Assembly (NCBI RefSeq): GCF_004005865.1
Contig: NZ_SACN01000006.1
Span: forward strand, 123,948-187,947
DNA: 64,000 nt
Direction of reading: 5' to 3'
Origin: Sphingomonas crocodyli
GTDB taxonomy: Bacteria > Pseudomonadota > Alphaproteobacteria > Sphingomonadales > Sphingomonadaceae
Below the pieces are notes generated by a model. It saw nothing but the letters and a program-made list of their open reading frames with translations, did no database searches and was not told the DNA's origin. Within the stretch, counting starts at the first letter, position 1, and every line of letters begins with the position of its first letter. Both the position numbers and the translations under genes were made by a program. This document shows, in pieces, positions 34,377-44,134 of the stretch.

Positions 34377-35888
34377 TCAGGCCATGATCCGCTTCAACTG
34401 GGCGGGATCGCCATCCAGTTCGATCGTCATGCCACCCGCACGGCGACGCTTGATCCACTCACCGAGCATTTCCGCGACGGTGTGATCGATCGCCGGCACG
34501 CGCTTGATATCGAGCGTGAGCTTGCGGTCGTTCGGCACTGCGTCGAGCGCGTTGCTGAGCTTGGGCAGCGTCACGAAGGTCGCGGCGCCATCGAGCTTGA
34601 GCTCGCTCGCCTCGCCCTCATCCTTGCGATGAACGCGCAGGTTCAGGCGGCTCGCATGCGGCACCAGTTCGACCAGCGAGAGGCCCAGGCCGACCAGAAC
34701 GCCGGTCAGCAGATCGGTCGCCACCACCATCACGAAGGTCGCGGCCCAGATCGCGGCGGGCAGGATGCCGTGATTGTGGAACAGGTGACGCACATGGCTG
34801 ACCGACACGAGGCGGAAGCCGGTGACGACCAGGATGCCGCCCAGTGCCGCCATCGGGATCGTCTGCAGCAGCCAGGGCAGCAGCGCGACGAAGCCGAGGA
34901 TCCACACGCCGTGCAGGATCGCCGATGCGCGCGTCATCGCACCCGCCTGCACGTTTGCCGAGGAGCGGACGATAACGCCCGTCATCGGCAGCGCGCCGGC
35001 AAAGCCGCAGAGAAGGTTGCCGACGCCCTGCGCGCGCAGTTCCTTGTCATAATCGGTGCGAACGCCGTCATGCATGCGATCGACCGCCGCCGCCGAAAGC
35101 AAAGTTTCGGCCGAGGCGATGAAGGCGATGGCGAGCGCGGTGACGATGATCGGGGTGCTCATCATCATGCTCAGGAACGACTGATCCGGCGTCACCACCG
35201 CGGCGACGATCGACGCCGGCACGTTGACGCGCGCGACATCGAAGCTGATCAGCAGCGAGACGAGCGTGCCAGCGACCACGCCGACCAGCGCGCCCGGCAC
35301 CAGCCGCATCGATTGCGGCCGCATCTTTTCCCACAGCAACATCGACACGATCGTGATCAGGCCGATGAAGAAGGCGGCTTCGGCGGCCGAAGCGCTCCAC
35401 GGGGTCAGGCCCAGCAGGCGGCCCGGCATGGCCGAAAGATTGGCAAGGCCGTTGGGCAGCGGCTTCGCATCGAACAGGACGTGGAACTGCCCCGCGACGA
35501 TCAGCGCGCCGATACCCGCCAGCATGCCGTGAACCACGGCGGGCGAAATGGCGCGAAACCATCCGCCCAGCTTGAACACGCCCGCGACGAACTGGATCGC
35601 GCCCGCGATCACCAGGATCGGGCCCAGCGCGGAAATGCCGTGCTGCTGCACCAGTTCGAACACGATGACCGCGAGACCCGCGGCCGGGCCGCTGACCTGC
35701 AGCGGCGACCCCGCCAGAAAACCGACGACGATGCCGCCGATGATACCCGTGATCAGGCCCTTTTCAGGCGGCACGCCCGAAGCGACCGCGATGCCCATGC
35801 AGAGGGGCATCGCGACCAGGAACACGACGATCGACGCGGTGAAATCCCGCGAGAACGTCTTTTGAAGGCTGGCGGGGAGGAGTGTCAT
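34377..35888 (-). CDS. SulP-family anion (bicarbonate/sulfate) transporter
   Basis: This 503-residue protein has the SulP membrane domain (about 1-400, with GLITGIIGGIVVGFLAGSPLQVSGPAAG near 45-72 in segments) and a C-terminal STAS domain (about 410-500, LTLDIKRVPAIDHTVAEML). SulP transporters move bicarbonate or sulfate with Na+ or H+. Its start overlaps the stop of a beta-carbonic anhydrase by 4 bp, which favours bicarbonate. A perfect terminator follows. Confidence 0.92.
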   Translation of the reverse strand: MTLLPASLQKTFSRDFTASIVVFLVAMPLCMGIAVASGVPPEKGLITGIIGGIVVGFLAGSPLQVSGPAAGLAVIVFELVQQHGISALGPILVIAGAIQFVAGVFKLGGWFRAISPAVVHGMLAGIGALIVAGQFHVLFDAKPLPNGLANLSAMPGRLLGLTPWSASAAEAAFFIGLITIVSMLLWEKMRPQSMRLVPGALVGVVAGTLVSLLISFDVARVNVPASIVAAVVTPDQSFLSMMMSTPIIVTALAIAFIASAETLLSAAAVDRMHDGVRTDYDKELRAQGVGNLLCGFAGALPMTGVIVRSSANVQAGAMTRASAILHGVWILGFVALLPWLLQTIPMAALGGILVVTGFRLVSVSHVRHLFHNHGILPAAIWAATFVMVVATDLLTGVLVGLGLSLVELVPHASRLNLRVHRKDEGEASELKLDGAATFVTLPKLSNALDAVPNDRKLTLDIKRVPAIDHTVAEMLGEWIKRRRAGGMTIELDGDPAQLKRIMA

Positions 35889-36577
35889 TCTGCGGCTTCC
35901 GCAATGAAGTCGGCGGCCAGACGCTGGTGGGCGGCATGCGCCACCGGCAGCGGCTGATCTTCGCGCAGCGGCATGAAGCGGCCGGTCGCGCCGTCGAGGC
36001 CCAGGACCTGACCGGCGTGAATGTCGACAAACCAGCCGTGCAGCGACATTTCGCCGCGCGCGATCGACGATGCGACCGACGGATGCGTCTTCAGATGGTT
36101 GAGCTGCGCGACGACGTTCTCAAGGCTGATCGCGCGAACATGCTCGTCGCCCTGGACGTTGGGATAGGCATCCTCGACCACCTTCACCGCGGTCGCGGAA
36201 TGGCGGAGCCAGGCGGCGACGTTCGGCATCGAATCGGTGCTGCCGGGCTTGGTCAGCGCCTTCATCGCGCCGCAGTCCGAATGGCCGCACACGATGATGT
36301 CGCGAATGCCCAGCACCATCACCGCATATTCGACGGTGGAGGTGACGCCGCCATTCTGGGTGGCGAAGGGGGGAACGATGTTGCCCGCATTGCGGCACAC
36401 GAACAGGTCGCCCGGCGCCGCCTGGACGATATATTCGGGCACGATGCGCGAGTCCGCGCACGAGATCATCAGCGCCTTGGGGAACTGCCCCTGCGTGGCG
36501 AGCTTGCCGTAAAGATCGCTCTGGTTCGGGAAGTGCGACTTCTCGAAGCTGAAGACCCGGCCGATCAGCTCGTTCAT
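35885..36577 (-). CDS. Beta-class carbonic anhydrase
   Basis: This is a 230-residue zinc enzyme that interconverts CO2 and bicarbonate. Zinc ligands are seen in ISCADSR (Cys-x-Asp-x-Arg near 39-44) and CGHSDCGAMKAL (His and Cys near 98-101). The start at 36577 follows a GGAGCAACC ribosome site. It is the first gene of a two-gene operon with SulP, so the pair probably captures and interconverts inorganic carbon for anaplerotic carboxylations. Confidence 0.94.
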   Translation of the reverse strand: MNELIGRVFSFEKSHFPNQSDLYGKLATQGQFPKALMISCADSRIVPEYIVQAAPGDLFVCRNAGNIVPPFATQNGGVTSTVEYAVMVLGIRDIIVCGHSDCGAMKALTKPGSTDSMPNVAAWLRHSATAVKVVEDAYPNVQGDEHVRAISLENVVAQLNHLKTHPSVASSIARGEMSLHGWFVDIHAGQVLGLDGATGRFMPLREDQPLPVAHAAHQRLAADFIAEAAE

Positions 36578-36747
36578 GGTGGTTGCTCCTCAATCTTATC
36601 TACAGCAGCCGGATTTCCGGCCATTGAACCGAGGAGCTAAACACCGGCCTTTGCCGCAGCGCGGCGGAAATGTAAGGAAACATTGCTGTAAGCGCCCCGG
36701 AGACGCTTTGGATGTTCATGACGCTTTCGTGATGGCATAAGACACCG

Positions 36748-38478
36748 ATGGACAGCGCAAGCGTTGTGGCGTCAAATTCTATCCGCCCGGTTCAAATCTG
36801 CTTCTTTTTCAACGCGCAACGGCACCAGCTGCTGCACGGTATGGCGACGGCCGTGCGGCTCGCGCGGATGCCGGGGCATGATGTCTATGTGGTCTCCCCC
36901 GCGCAGGGGCATATCGATTATGCTCAGGAACTGGCGGGAAAGCTGGGCGGTGCGCCGATCACCTTCGTTCACGCGCGATCGGGCCTGCTTGCGGCGGGGA
37001 TGAAGCGCAGCGGCAAGGTGATTCCGCCAAAGTTGATGAGCCTTGCCGTCCTCGCCCGCTGGCTCAACCGCTTCGATGCGATCGCATTGCCCGAGCGCAC
37101 GTCCACCCTGTTGCTCAAGATGGGGGTCACGCACCCGCGCTTCATCCATCTCGATCATGGCGCGGGGGATCGCGCGGCGGGGTTCGACAAACGCATCCGC
37201 CTGTTCGATTTCGTGCTGATGGCGGGCGCCAAGCATCGCGAGCGGCTGATGGCCGAACGGCTGATCGCGCCACAACGGCATGCCGTGGTCGGCTATCCCA
37301 AGTTCGAGGCGGCCGATGCGATCCGCGATCCGAACTGGCGCCCCTTCGCCAATGATCTGCCGACGGTGCTCTACAATCCGCATTTCTCGACGCTGGGATC
37401 GTGGCGGCCATGCGTCGAACAGGTGCTGGAAGCGTTCGCCGCGCAGGATCGCTACAACCTGATCCTCGCCCCGCATGTCCGCCTGCTCGACGGGAAGGAG
37501 GCGCAGACGCGCTGGGCGCCTCTGCTCGATCGGTTCGAAGGGCATCCGCGCATCCACATCGATCGCGGCAGCGACCGCGCGATCGACATGACCCACACCA
37601 CGATCGCCGACCTCTATCTGGGCGACGTATCGAGCCAGGTGTACGAATATCTGCGCACACCCCGCCCCTGCCTGTTCCTGAACCCGCACCATGTCGATTG
37701 GGCGGGGGACGAGAATTACGGCCACTGGCACTATGGCGAGGTGCTGGACGGAGCGGGCGACATCATCGCCGCGGTCGATCGCGCCTTTGCCGAACATGGG
37801 CGCTATCGTCCGGTGCAGGAACGCGGCATGGCGCACACCTTCCTGCCCGGCGGCGGGGCGGAAACGGCGGCGGCGGCGATCGCCGGCTATATGGCGAAGG
37901 CAGCCCCCCTGCCCAAGCTGGTGCGCGGCCGACGCGATCGGCGCCCGCAGGTCCACAAGCCCGGCGTCTCGATCGGATCGATCGCCCGACGCGCGGCGCT
38001 GCTCCTGCCGATCGTCGGCGCGAGCGCGCTTTTCTATAATGCGGTCGGCTCCGGCCCGACCGAGGCGGCGACATCCCCCTTCCTCGATCGCGTCGTCGCG
38101 TCGCATCGCACCACCCTGTTGCGGCAGGACATGCGCAGCCAGTCGCCATCGACCGCCTACGACCCTGAAGATATTCGCCGCGCGACCGGGATTCCGATGC
38201 CGAACCTGCCCGACACATGGGAAGTCGGCGATACGCAGCTCTACCCCTCGACGCTGGGTGACATCGTCCAGGTCATGGTCCGCACGCCGCGCGGCCAGCG
38301 CCTCTCGCTGGTCGCGATGAGGGTCGAAACCAATGCGGAGGCGCAGCCTTTGCTCGAACAACGCGATGCCGAGCATATCGCTTATTGGGAGGATGGCGAC
38401 TTCGCTTATGCGCTGGTCGGCGAACTGCCCTCGCCCGAATTACTGAGCCTTGCCGCCGGCCTGTCGAAGCTGACCTAA
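36748..38478 (+). CDS. Glycosyltransferase-like protein fused through a membrane segment to an anti-sigma-like domain
   Basis: The protein has 576 residues. The first ~390 read like a GT-B/CDP-glycerol-phosphotransferase fold: IDLDHGAGDRA-type segment, VVGYPKFEA, VLYNPHFSTLGSW, NLILAPHVRL, and a DLYLGDVSSQVYEYL motif. A single transmembrane helix (about 414-434) follows a basic stretch (RGRRDRRP). The last ~130 residues resemble the periplasmic part of anti-sigma factors (HIAYWEDGDFAYALVGELP). No donor or target is known. It converges with a CHASE2-PP2C gene, overlapping by 4 bp. Confidence 0.7.
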   Translation: MDSASVVASNSIRPVQICFFFNAQRHQLLHGMATAVRLARMPGHDVYVVSPAQGHIDYAQELAGKLGGAPITFVHARSGLLAAGMKRSGKVIPPKLMSLAVLARWLNRFDAIALPERTSTLLLKMGVTHPRFIHLDHGAGDRAAGFDKRIRLFDFVLMAGAKHRERLMAERLIAPQRHAVVGYPKFEAADAIRDPNWRPFANDLPTVLYNPHFSTLGSWRPCVEQVLEAFAAQDRYNLILAPHVRLLDGKEAQTRWAPLLDRFEGHPRIHIDRGSDRAIDMTHTTIADLYLGDVSSQVYEYLRTPRPCLFLNPHHVDWAGDENYGHWHYGEVLDGAGDIIAAVDRAFAEHGRYRPVQERGMAHTFLPGGGAETAAAAIAGYMAKAAPLPKLVRGRRDRRPQVHKPGVSIGSIARRAALLLPIVGASALFYNAVGSGPTEAATSPFLDRVVASHRTTLLRQDMRSQSPSTAYDPEDIRRATGIPMPNLPDTWEVGDTQLYPSTLGDIVQVMVRTPRGQRLSLVAMRVETNAEAQPLLEQRDAEHIAYWEDGDFAYALVGELPSPELLSLAAGLSKLT

Positions 38479-40355
38479 CCCAGGTAGCGCAACGCCATCA
38501 CGGTCAGGTCGTCGGTCGGATCGGTGCCGCCTTCGAAAGCGCGCACCGCATCGCGCACCCCTTCGACCATCGCGGTCGCGCTGCCGCTGCCCCTGATCGC
38601 CGCGAACAGGCGATCGCGGCCGAACAGACCGCCCGTGCCGTCGATCGCCTCGCTGACGCCGTCGGAGATCAGCAGGATCGTCTCGCCCGGCGCCAGCATC
38701 ATCGGCTCGTCGGGATAGGGGAAATCGACGATGCAGAAGGGCGGCCCGCCGTCGAGCTTGTGGATCGCGATCTCGCCATCGGCACGGATGTGCAGCGGAT
38801 CCTCATGCCCCGCGCTCATCAGGCGCAGTTCGCCGGTGGCAAGGTTCAGGATGCCGATCAGCATCGTGACGTTCATCGCCTCGCTATTGTCGCGGGTCAG
38901 CTCCTCATTGAGGATCGATGCCGCATCGGCCAGGTTCGGAACGCCGCGCAGCACCACGCTTTTCGCCAGCGCCTTGGACAAGGCCATGAACAAGGCGGCG
39001 GGCACGCCCTTGCCGGTCACGTCGCCGACCAGGAAGGCGATCCGATCGGCATCGATGCGGATCAGATCGTAAAGGTCGCCGCCGATCGACTTGGCGGGCT
39101 CGAGCAGCGCGTCGACGTCCAGTCGCGGATCGAAGGCCGAGAGATCGGCGCGCGGCGGCAACATCCCCAGCTGGATCGTGCGCGCGGCCTGCAACTCGCC
39201 TTCCACTGCCGCCGCCGAGATACGTTCGCGCATCAACGTCTCACGCAGCCGCACCCGCTCGCGCCACGCCTCGACCGCGATCACGAACAGCAAGGCGATC
39301 AGCGCGGAGACCGGCGGCAGCCAGATATGGCCGAAGCGGAACAGGCCGAAGCTGAGCGCCACCACGCCCACGATCAGCACGAACGCGAGAATCGCCACGC
39401 CCCCGCGCCGCAGCCACAGCAGCCCGCCCAGGAAGATCCAGACCGCCGCAATCGCGATCCCCAGCACCCACAGCTGCGACGCCGGGAAGATCACGTCGCC
39501 ACGCAACAGCGCGTCAAGCAGGTGCGCCTGTATCTCGACGCCCGACATCTGGCTGATCTCGCCCGATGTCGGCGTCGAATAGCTGCTGCCCAGCCCTTCG
39601 GCCGTCGCCCCCACCAGCACATGATGGCCGGCGATGAACTGGGGTGGAATGCGCCCGTTCAGCACATCGGTGAACGATATCGTCCGGATGTGCCCGGCCT
39701 CGCCACCGAAGGGGATCAGCACCGGCCGCCCCTGCCAGAAGCCGTCGCGCCCTGCGGCGATATCGCGATCGGGGCGCTGGCCGGCCATGATCGCGCCCAG
39801 CTGAATCCACGATCGATCGGCGCCACCTTCGTCGAGGAACGCCTGCCGCACCACGCGGTCGCCTTCGAAATGGAGATTGTCGTGCGCGATGCCGGCGGCG
39901 GCGGATGCGAGCGGCCCGGCGGGCGGCAACACGTCGTAGGGCGCGCCATTCCGGCCCGGCACGTCGATCACCAGCGGCAGGAAGGTGCGGTTGCGTGCCA
40001 TCGCCGCCGCCAGGATCGCATCGTCCGGCGTCGGATCGACGAACAGCACGTCATAGCCCACGCCCAGCGGCTTCGCCTCGGCCAGCCGATCGAGCAGGGC
40101 CGCGTGGACATTGCGCGGCCACGGCCACGGGCCGATTTCCTCCAGGCTCGCATTGTCGATCGCGACGATCACGATGTCCTCGGGCGGCGCGCGTTCGGCG
40201 GCGCTCAGGATATGATCGTAGATGATGTAATCGAGCCGCTCGGTCAGCCGCCCCAGAACCAAAGCGGCGGCGAGCGCGGTCGCCAGCAGCGCGACGATGA
40301 GCCAGCCCCGATCGATGCGCGATGCGGCCGACATTCGGGGGCGGGAATCGGCCAT
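38475..40355 (-). CDS. CHASE2-sensor PP2C/SpoIIE-type phosphatase
   Basis: The protein has 626 residues: a first transmembrane helix (about 17-35), a CHASE2 extracytoplasmic domain (about 40-290, with VIVAIDNASLEEIGPWPWPR in parts), three more helices (about 295-365) and a SpoIIE-type serine phosphatase (about 400-626). Phosphatase metal motifs are visible in GGDLYDLIRID, VGDVTGKGVPAA and LISDGVSEA. Such enzymes usually act on anti-anti-sigma (STAS) proteins; no partner gene is adjacent. Confidence 0.9.
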   Translation of the reverse strand: MADSRPRMSAASRIDRGWLIVALLATALAAALVLGRLTERLDYIIYDHILSAAERAPPEDIVIVAIDNASLEEIGPWPWPRNVHAALLDRLAEAKPLGVGYDVLFVDPTPDDAILAAAMARNRTFLPLVIDVPGRNGAPYDVLPPAGPLASAAAGIAHDNLHFEGDRVVRQAFLDEGGADRSWIQLGAIMAGQRPDRDIAAGRDGFWQGRPVLIPFGGEAGHIRTISFTDVLNGRIPPQFIAGHHVLVGATAEGLGSSYSTPTSGEISQMSGVEIQAHLLDALLRGDVIFPASQLWVLGIAIAAVWIFLGGLLWLRRGGVAILAFVLIVGVVALSFGLFRFGHIWLPPVSALIALLFVIAVEAWRERVRLRETLMRERISAAAVEGELQAARTIQLGMLPPRADLSAFDPRLDVDALLEPAKSIGGDLYDLIRIDADRIAFLVGDVTGKGVPAALFMALSKALAKSVVLRGVPNLADAASILNEELTRDNSEAMNVTMLIGILNLATGELRLMSAGHEDPLHIRADGEIAIHKLDGGPPFCIVDFPYPDEPMMLAPGETILLISDGVSEAIDGTGGLFGRDRLFAAIRGSGSATAMVEGVRDAVRAFEGGTDPTDDLTVMALRYLG

Positions 40356-40414
40356 CGCTGCTTATCCTTGCGGTGTCGTAACCACCTAACCGGCCGATAT
40401 CCGCGTGTCGACAA

Positions 40415-41737
40415 TCAGCCGCGCGGCGTCACCGGCAGTTCGATCGTCGCGATCAGCCCGCCTTCGGGCCGGTTGGCGAGGCGCAGCGATCCGCCGTCGC
40501 GCGTGGCGATCCGCTTGACGATCGCCAGCCCCAGCCCCAGCCCCTTGGTGTTGCGCCCGCGCGCGGGATCGAGCCGGACGAACGGCTCCATCGCCTCGGC
40601 CAGCCGCGCCTCGGGAATGCCGGGGCCATCGTCCGACACGCGGAAGCGCATCACCTCGCCCTCCTGCTCCAGCGAGACGAGGACGTTGCGGCCATAACGC
40701 AGCGCATTGTTGGTCAGGTTGCCCAGCGCGCGCTTCAGGTCGATCGGGCGCACCATCGCCTCCAGGCTTTCCGGCCCTTCATAGCGGATGGCGTGCCCCT
40801 GATCGGCAAGGTCGTCGACGATCGTTTCGGCCATGATCGCAACGTCGACGCGCACGCGCGGCTCGGGATCGCTTTCCCCGCCCAGATAGGCGAGCAGGGA
40901 GGCGAGCATCCCCTCCATCTCCGACGCATCCTCGCGCATCGCATTGCGGGTCGCCGCGTCGGACAGGGTATCGATACGCAGCTGGAGCCGCGCGATCGGG
41001 GTGCGCAGATCGTGGCCCACCGCGGCCAGCGCCTCGGTCCGGTCGTCGATCAGGCGCTGGATGCGCGCCTGCATCGCATTGAACGCGCGGATCACGCGCA
41101 GCACTTCGCCCGATCCGGTTTCGGGCAGCGGGGTCCACGCGCCGAAGCCGATCCGCCCCGCCGCATCGCCCAGCATCTTCATCGGCCGCAGCGTCTGCCG
41201 GATCAGCAGGCCGCCGATCAACATGATGCCGACCGCGGGCACGAGCGCGAGCAGGATGCGGCCCAGCGCCAGATCCCAGCCGGTCTGCACCTCGCGCATG
41301 CCGAAATAGAGCCACGTGCCGTCGGGCAGGGTCAGGCCGCCCGTCACCAGCGCATTGCGGCCGGGCGACGACAATTTGAGGCGGAGATTGGTGTTGGCGA
41401 GCGCCGGCTCCCACGCAACGATCTGGCGCTGCATCTCGCTCAGCTCGGCGGCCAGCGGCGGCGGCGGCGGCAGTTCCGGCCCCCAGCGCACGTCATAACG
41501 ATCGGTCGTCAGCAGCCGCGCGATCGCCGGCCGTTCGCGCACCGGCCGTTCGGACACCAGCTTGCGCGTGACGACCAGATGTTCGGCCAGGCGATGCGCC
41601 TCATCCTCACGCAGCGAAAACTGGCTCGCGCGTTCGTAGAGCAAGGTGCTGGTGCAGAACTCGACCGTGATGGTCAGCAGCAGGATGACAAGGATTCGAC
41701 CCGCGAGCGTCAGCGACGGGCGGACGAAATGTTTCAA
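40415..41737 (-). CDS. Sensor histidine kinase (EnvZ-like)
   Basis: This is a 440-residue membrane kinase with two transmembrane helices (about 12-32 and 160-182), a periplasmic sensor between them and a HAMP linker. The HisKA box GHDLRTPIARLQLRID bears the phosphoacceptor His (near 245). The HATPase part has NLTNNALRYG, DDGPGIPE and TKGLGLGLAIVKRIA. It is translated together with its response regulator through a 4-bp overlap. The stimulus is unknown. Confidence 0.93.
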   Translation of the reverse strand: MKHFVRPSLTLAGRILVILLLTITVEFCTSTLLYERASQFSLREDEAHRLAEHLVVTRKLVSERPVRERPAIARLLTTDRYDVRWGPELPPPPPLAAELSEMQRQIVAWEPALANTNLRLKLSSPGRNALVTGGLTLPDGTWLYFGMREVQTGWDLALGRILLALVPAVGIMLIGGLLIRQTLRPMKMLGDAAGRIGFGAWTPLPETGSGEVLRVIRAFNAMQARIQRLIDDRTEALAAVGHDLRTPIARLQLRIDTLSDAATRNAMREDASEMEGMLASLLAYLGGESDPEPRVRVDVAIMAETIVDDLADQGHAIRYEGPESLEAMVRPIDLKRALGNLTNNALRYGRNVLVSLEQEGEVMRFRVSDDGPGIPEARLAEAMEPFVRLDPARGRNTKGLGLGLAIVKRIATRDGGSLRLANRPEGGLIATIELPVTPRG

Positions 41738-42444
41738 ACGCGCATGACCTCGGCGTTGAGCATATACCCCGCGCCGCGCACGGTGGTGATCGGCGCATGC
41801 TGGCCGGCCAGCTGCAGCTTGCGGCGCAGGCGGCTGATCAGCACGTCGATGCTGCGATCCGACGAGTCACCCAGCCGGTTGCGCGACAGTTCGATCAGGC
41901 GTTCGCGCGCGATCACGCGCTGCGGATTGTTGAGGAAGCTCGACAGCAGATCGAACTCGGCGCCCGTCAGCTCGACCAGCGCGCCGGTGGGCGAGCGCAG
42001 CTCGCGGCGCGGGAAGTTCACCACCCAGCCGTCGAAATGCGCTTCGTTCTGGCGTGCGAGGCCGCCCTGGCGCTCCATGCCGCCGCGACGCAGAACGGCG
42101 CGGACGCGCGCCACCAGTTCGCGGGTGCTGAACGGCTTGGGCAGATAATCGTCGGCGCCCAGTTCCAGCCCGATGATGCGATCGGTCTCGCTGCCCTTGG
42201 CGCTGATGAAGATGATCGGCACGTCGCTGCGCTGGCGGATCTGGCGGCACAGTTCAATGCCGCTGGTTCCCGGCAACATGACATCGAGCAGGACGAGATC
42301 GACCGGACCAGCCCCGAAGGCGATCCACATTTCGGGTGCCGAGGACGCCGGGCGGACGACATAGCCGTCTTCCTGCAGCGCGCGCGCGGTCAACATACGC
42401 AGGGGGGGATCGTCCTCAACCAACAGGATCGTGCTCGCCGCCAC
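41734..42444 (-). CDS. OmpR-family response regulator
   Basis: This 236-residue regulator has a receiver domain (acidic EDDPP near 10-14, phosphorylated Asp in LVLLDVMLPG near 55, Lys in ISAKGSE near 105) and a C-terminal winged helix ending in RGAGYML. Its gene is upstream of and overlaps the histidine kinase. It is probably the DNA-binding partner of that kinase. Confidence 0.94.
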   Translation of the reverse strand: MAASTILLVEDDPPLRMLTARALQEDGYVVRPASSAPEMWIAFGAGPVDLVLLDVMLPGTSGIELCRQIRQRSDVPIIFISAKGSETDRIIGLELGADDYLPKPFSTRELVARVRAVLRRGGMERQGGLARQNEAHFDGWVVNFPRRELRSPTGALVELTGAEFDLLSSFLNNPQRVIARERLIELSRNRLGDSSDRSIDVLISRLRRKLQLAGQHAPITTVRGAGYMLNAEVMRV

Positions 42445-42702
42445 TGCTTATATGACCTTCTCAAACGTTACCGGGATAGGCAGGACTTATGAACGCCTCG
42501 CACGACCGTCAACCACCGCACTGCAGCGAACCGACGACCTTTTAGGGTCAGCAACAATTTGAAATCACCGGGCAACTGCTAGGTTACGACTGCGCGAAGA
42601 TTCGCAAGAAACAGCGACGATTCATTACCAATTGGCTGTGTTTCAGCAATGTTGGACACCTAGCTTTTCCTCATCCAATCGCCCCGAATGAGGAGTCAAA
42701 AA

Positions 42703-42972
42703 ATGATCGTCCGTGCCGTTTTCTCCGCTGCTCTGATCGCCATTTCCGCGCCTTCGCTGGCCGGCGGCATCGGCGAGACCCATGAAGTGGTGTCGACTCC
42801 GCCGGGCAAGCTGCAGGCGATGGCCTATCGCCCGATCGACCAGAAACATTGCAATGTCGCCCCCAAGTCGCACCCCGCGGGCGGCCGCACAGTCCATCAT
42901 GGCGGCACCTACAGCGCCGACGATTGCGCCGCGCGCGACGCGGTTCGCACGGATGCCAAGAAGCGCGGTTAA
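42703..42972 (+). CDS. Small secreted hypothetical protein
   Basis: The protein has 89 residues with a signal peptide (MIVRAVFSAALIAISAPSLA). The mature part has two Cys (near residues 47 and 72) and several His (KHCNVAPKSH, VHHGGTYSADDC), so a disulfide or metal site is possible. ATG 42703 is chosen because GAGGAG sits 7-8 bases before it; ATG 42688 overlaps that ribosome site. A strong terminator follows at 42995-43030. No family is recognised. Confidence 0.75.
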   Translation: MIVRAVFSAALIAISAPSLAGGIGETHEVVSTPPGKLQAMAYRPIDQKHCNVAPKSHPAGGRTVHHGGTYSADDCAARDAVRTDAKKRG

Positions 42973-42994
42973 CCGCCAAAAATTCCGCTGCGAA

Positions 42995-43030
42995 GCGCCC
43001 CTCCTTGCCTGGCAAGCGAGGGGCGTTTTG
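42995..43030 (+). terminator. Rho-independent terminator
   Basis: CGCCCCTC (42996-43003) pairs with GAGGGGCG (43018-43025); the inner CTTGCC/GGCAAG extends the hairpin. TTTTG follows at 43026. It ends the small secreted-protein gene. Confidence 0.88.
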
Positions 43031-43217
43031 TTGCTGGCGCCCGGCCGATCATTTCGTTGCCATGCTGCAACGCGGATTGCGCGCGCCGAATGCAATTGAG
43101 GCCGATCGCCCGCAAATACGCCGCATCGCAAGGATACCCCTGACGGGGTAGGTTTCGCGCCGGTCAACCGTTAGCGTCCCGAATCCAAAAGCAAGCGGCC
43201 GGAAAACTGGAGGGGAT

Positions 43218-44132
43218 ATGGCGATCGACTTCGAAGGCCGCGTGGCGATCGTCACCGGTGCGGGGCGCGGCATGGGTCGTGACATCGCCCTCTCGCTCGC
43301 CCGCCGCAACGCGCGCGTGGTGATCAACGATTATGGCGGCGGCGTCTCGACGCTCAAGGCGGGCGGCATCGACGTCGCGCAAGCCGTGGTCGACGAGATC
43401 GCGGCCTTCGGCGGGCAGGCGATCGCCGATGCTTCGGATGTCGGCGCGGATGGCAGCGCGGCGGCGATCGTCGACACGGCGCTGGCTGCGTTCGGGCGGG
43501 TCGACATCCTCGTCAACAATGCCGGCGGCAATCGCGGCGATACGATCGACGCGCTCGACGATGCGCAGGTGATGGGGCTGCTGCGCACCAACTTCATCGG
43601 CGGCTATATGCTGCTGCGCCGCTGCTGGCCCCACATGCGCGATCAGGGGTTCGGCCGGATCGTCAACATCATGTCCTCGGCGATGCTCGGCCGGTCGGGC
43701 ACGGCGGCTTATGCGGCGGCCAAGATGGGGCTGCTCGGCGTCACCAACGTCGCCGCGATCGAGGGCGAACCGTACGACATCCGCGTCAACGGCGTGCTGC
43801 CTGTCGGCAATACAAGGCTGGTCGGTGGCCTCACCGAACAGGCGCTTATCGACTGGATGGCGAACTTTCCCCCGCATCTGGTGGGCGAGGCGGTCGCCTA
43901 TTTCTGCTCGGCGGAGTGCAGGGAGACTGGCGAGTTCTATAGCGTCGGCGCAGGCCGCGTCGCGCGCAACGCGATCTTCAACGCCACCGGCTTCCACGAT
44001 GCCGCGCTCACCGCCGAAAGCCTCGCCGCCCATATCGATACCGCCCGCGACATGACCGGATCGACGCTGATGCGCCACTCGGCCGACGAGAATGCGAGCT
44101 TCTTCGGCGTCGCCCCCTGGCCCCTCCCTTAA
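43218..44132 (+). CDS. SDR-family oxidoreductase (HSD17B4-like)
   Basis: This 304-residue SDR has TGAGRGMGR near 14-22, NNAGG near 97, and the catalytic YAAAK near 165-169 (GTAAYAAAKMGLL). The extra ~50 C-terminal residues (FHDAALTAESLAAHIDTARD) are seen in HSD17B4/MFE-type bacterial SDRs that act on hydroxyacyl or steroid-like substrates. It is followed, after a family A repeat, by a hydrolase and a GST on the same strand, which may form a small catabolic module. Confidence 0.88.
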   Translation: MAIDFEGRVAIVTGAGRGMGRDIALSLARRNARVVINDYGGGVSTLKAGGIDVAQAVVDEIAAFGGQAIADASDVGADGSAAAIVDTALAAFGRVDILVNNAGGNRGDTIDALDDAQVMGLLRTNFIGGYMLLRRCWPHMRDQGFGRIVNIMSSAMLGRSGTAAYAAAKMGLLGVTNVAAIEGEPYDIRVNGVLPVGNTRLVGGLTEQALIDWMANFPPHLVGEAVAYFCSAECRETGEFYSVGAGRVARNAIFNATGFHDAALTAESLAAHIDTARDMTGSTLMRHSADENASFFGVAPWPLP

Positions 44133-44134
44133 AA

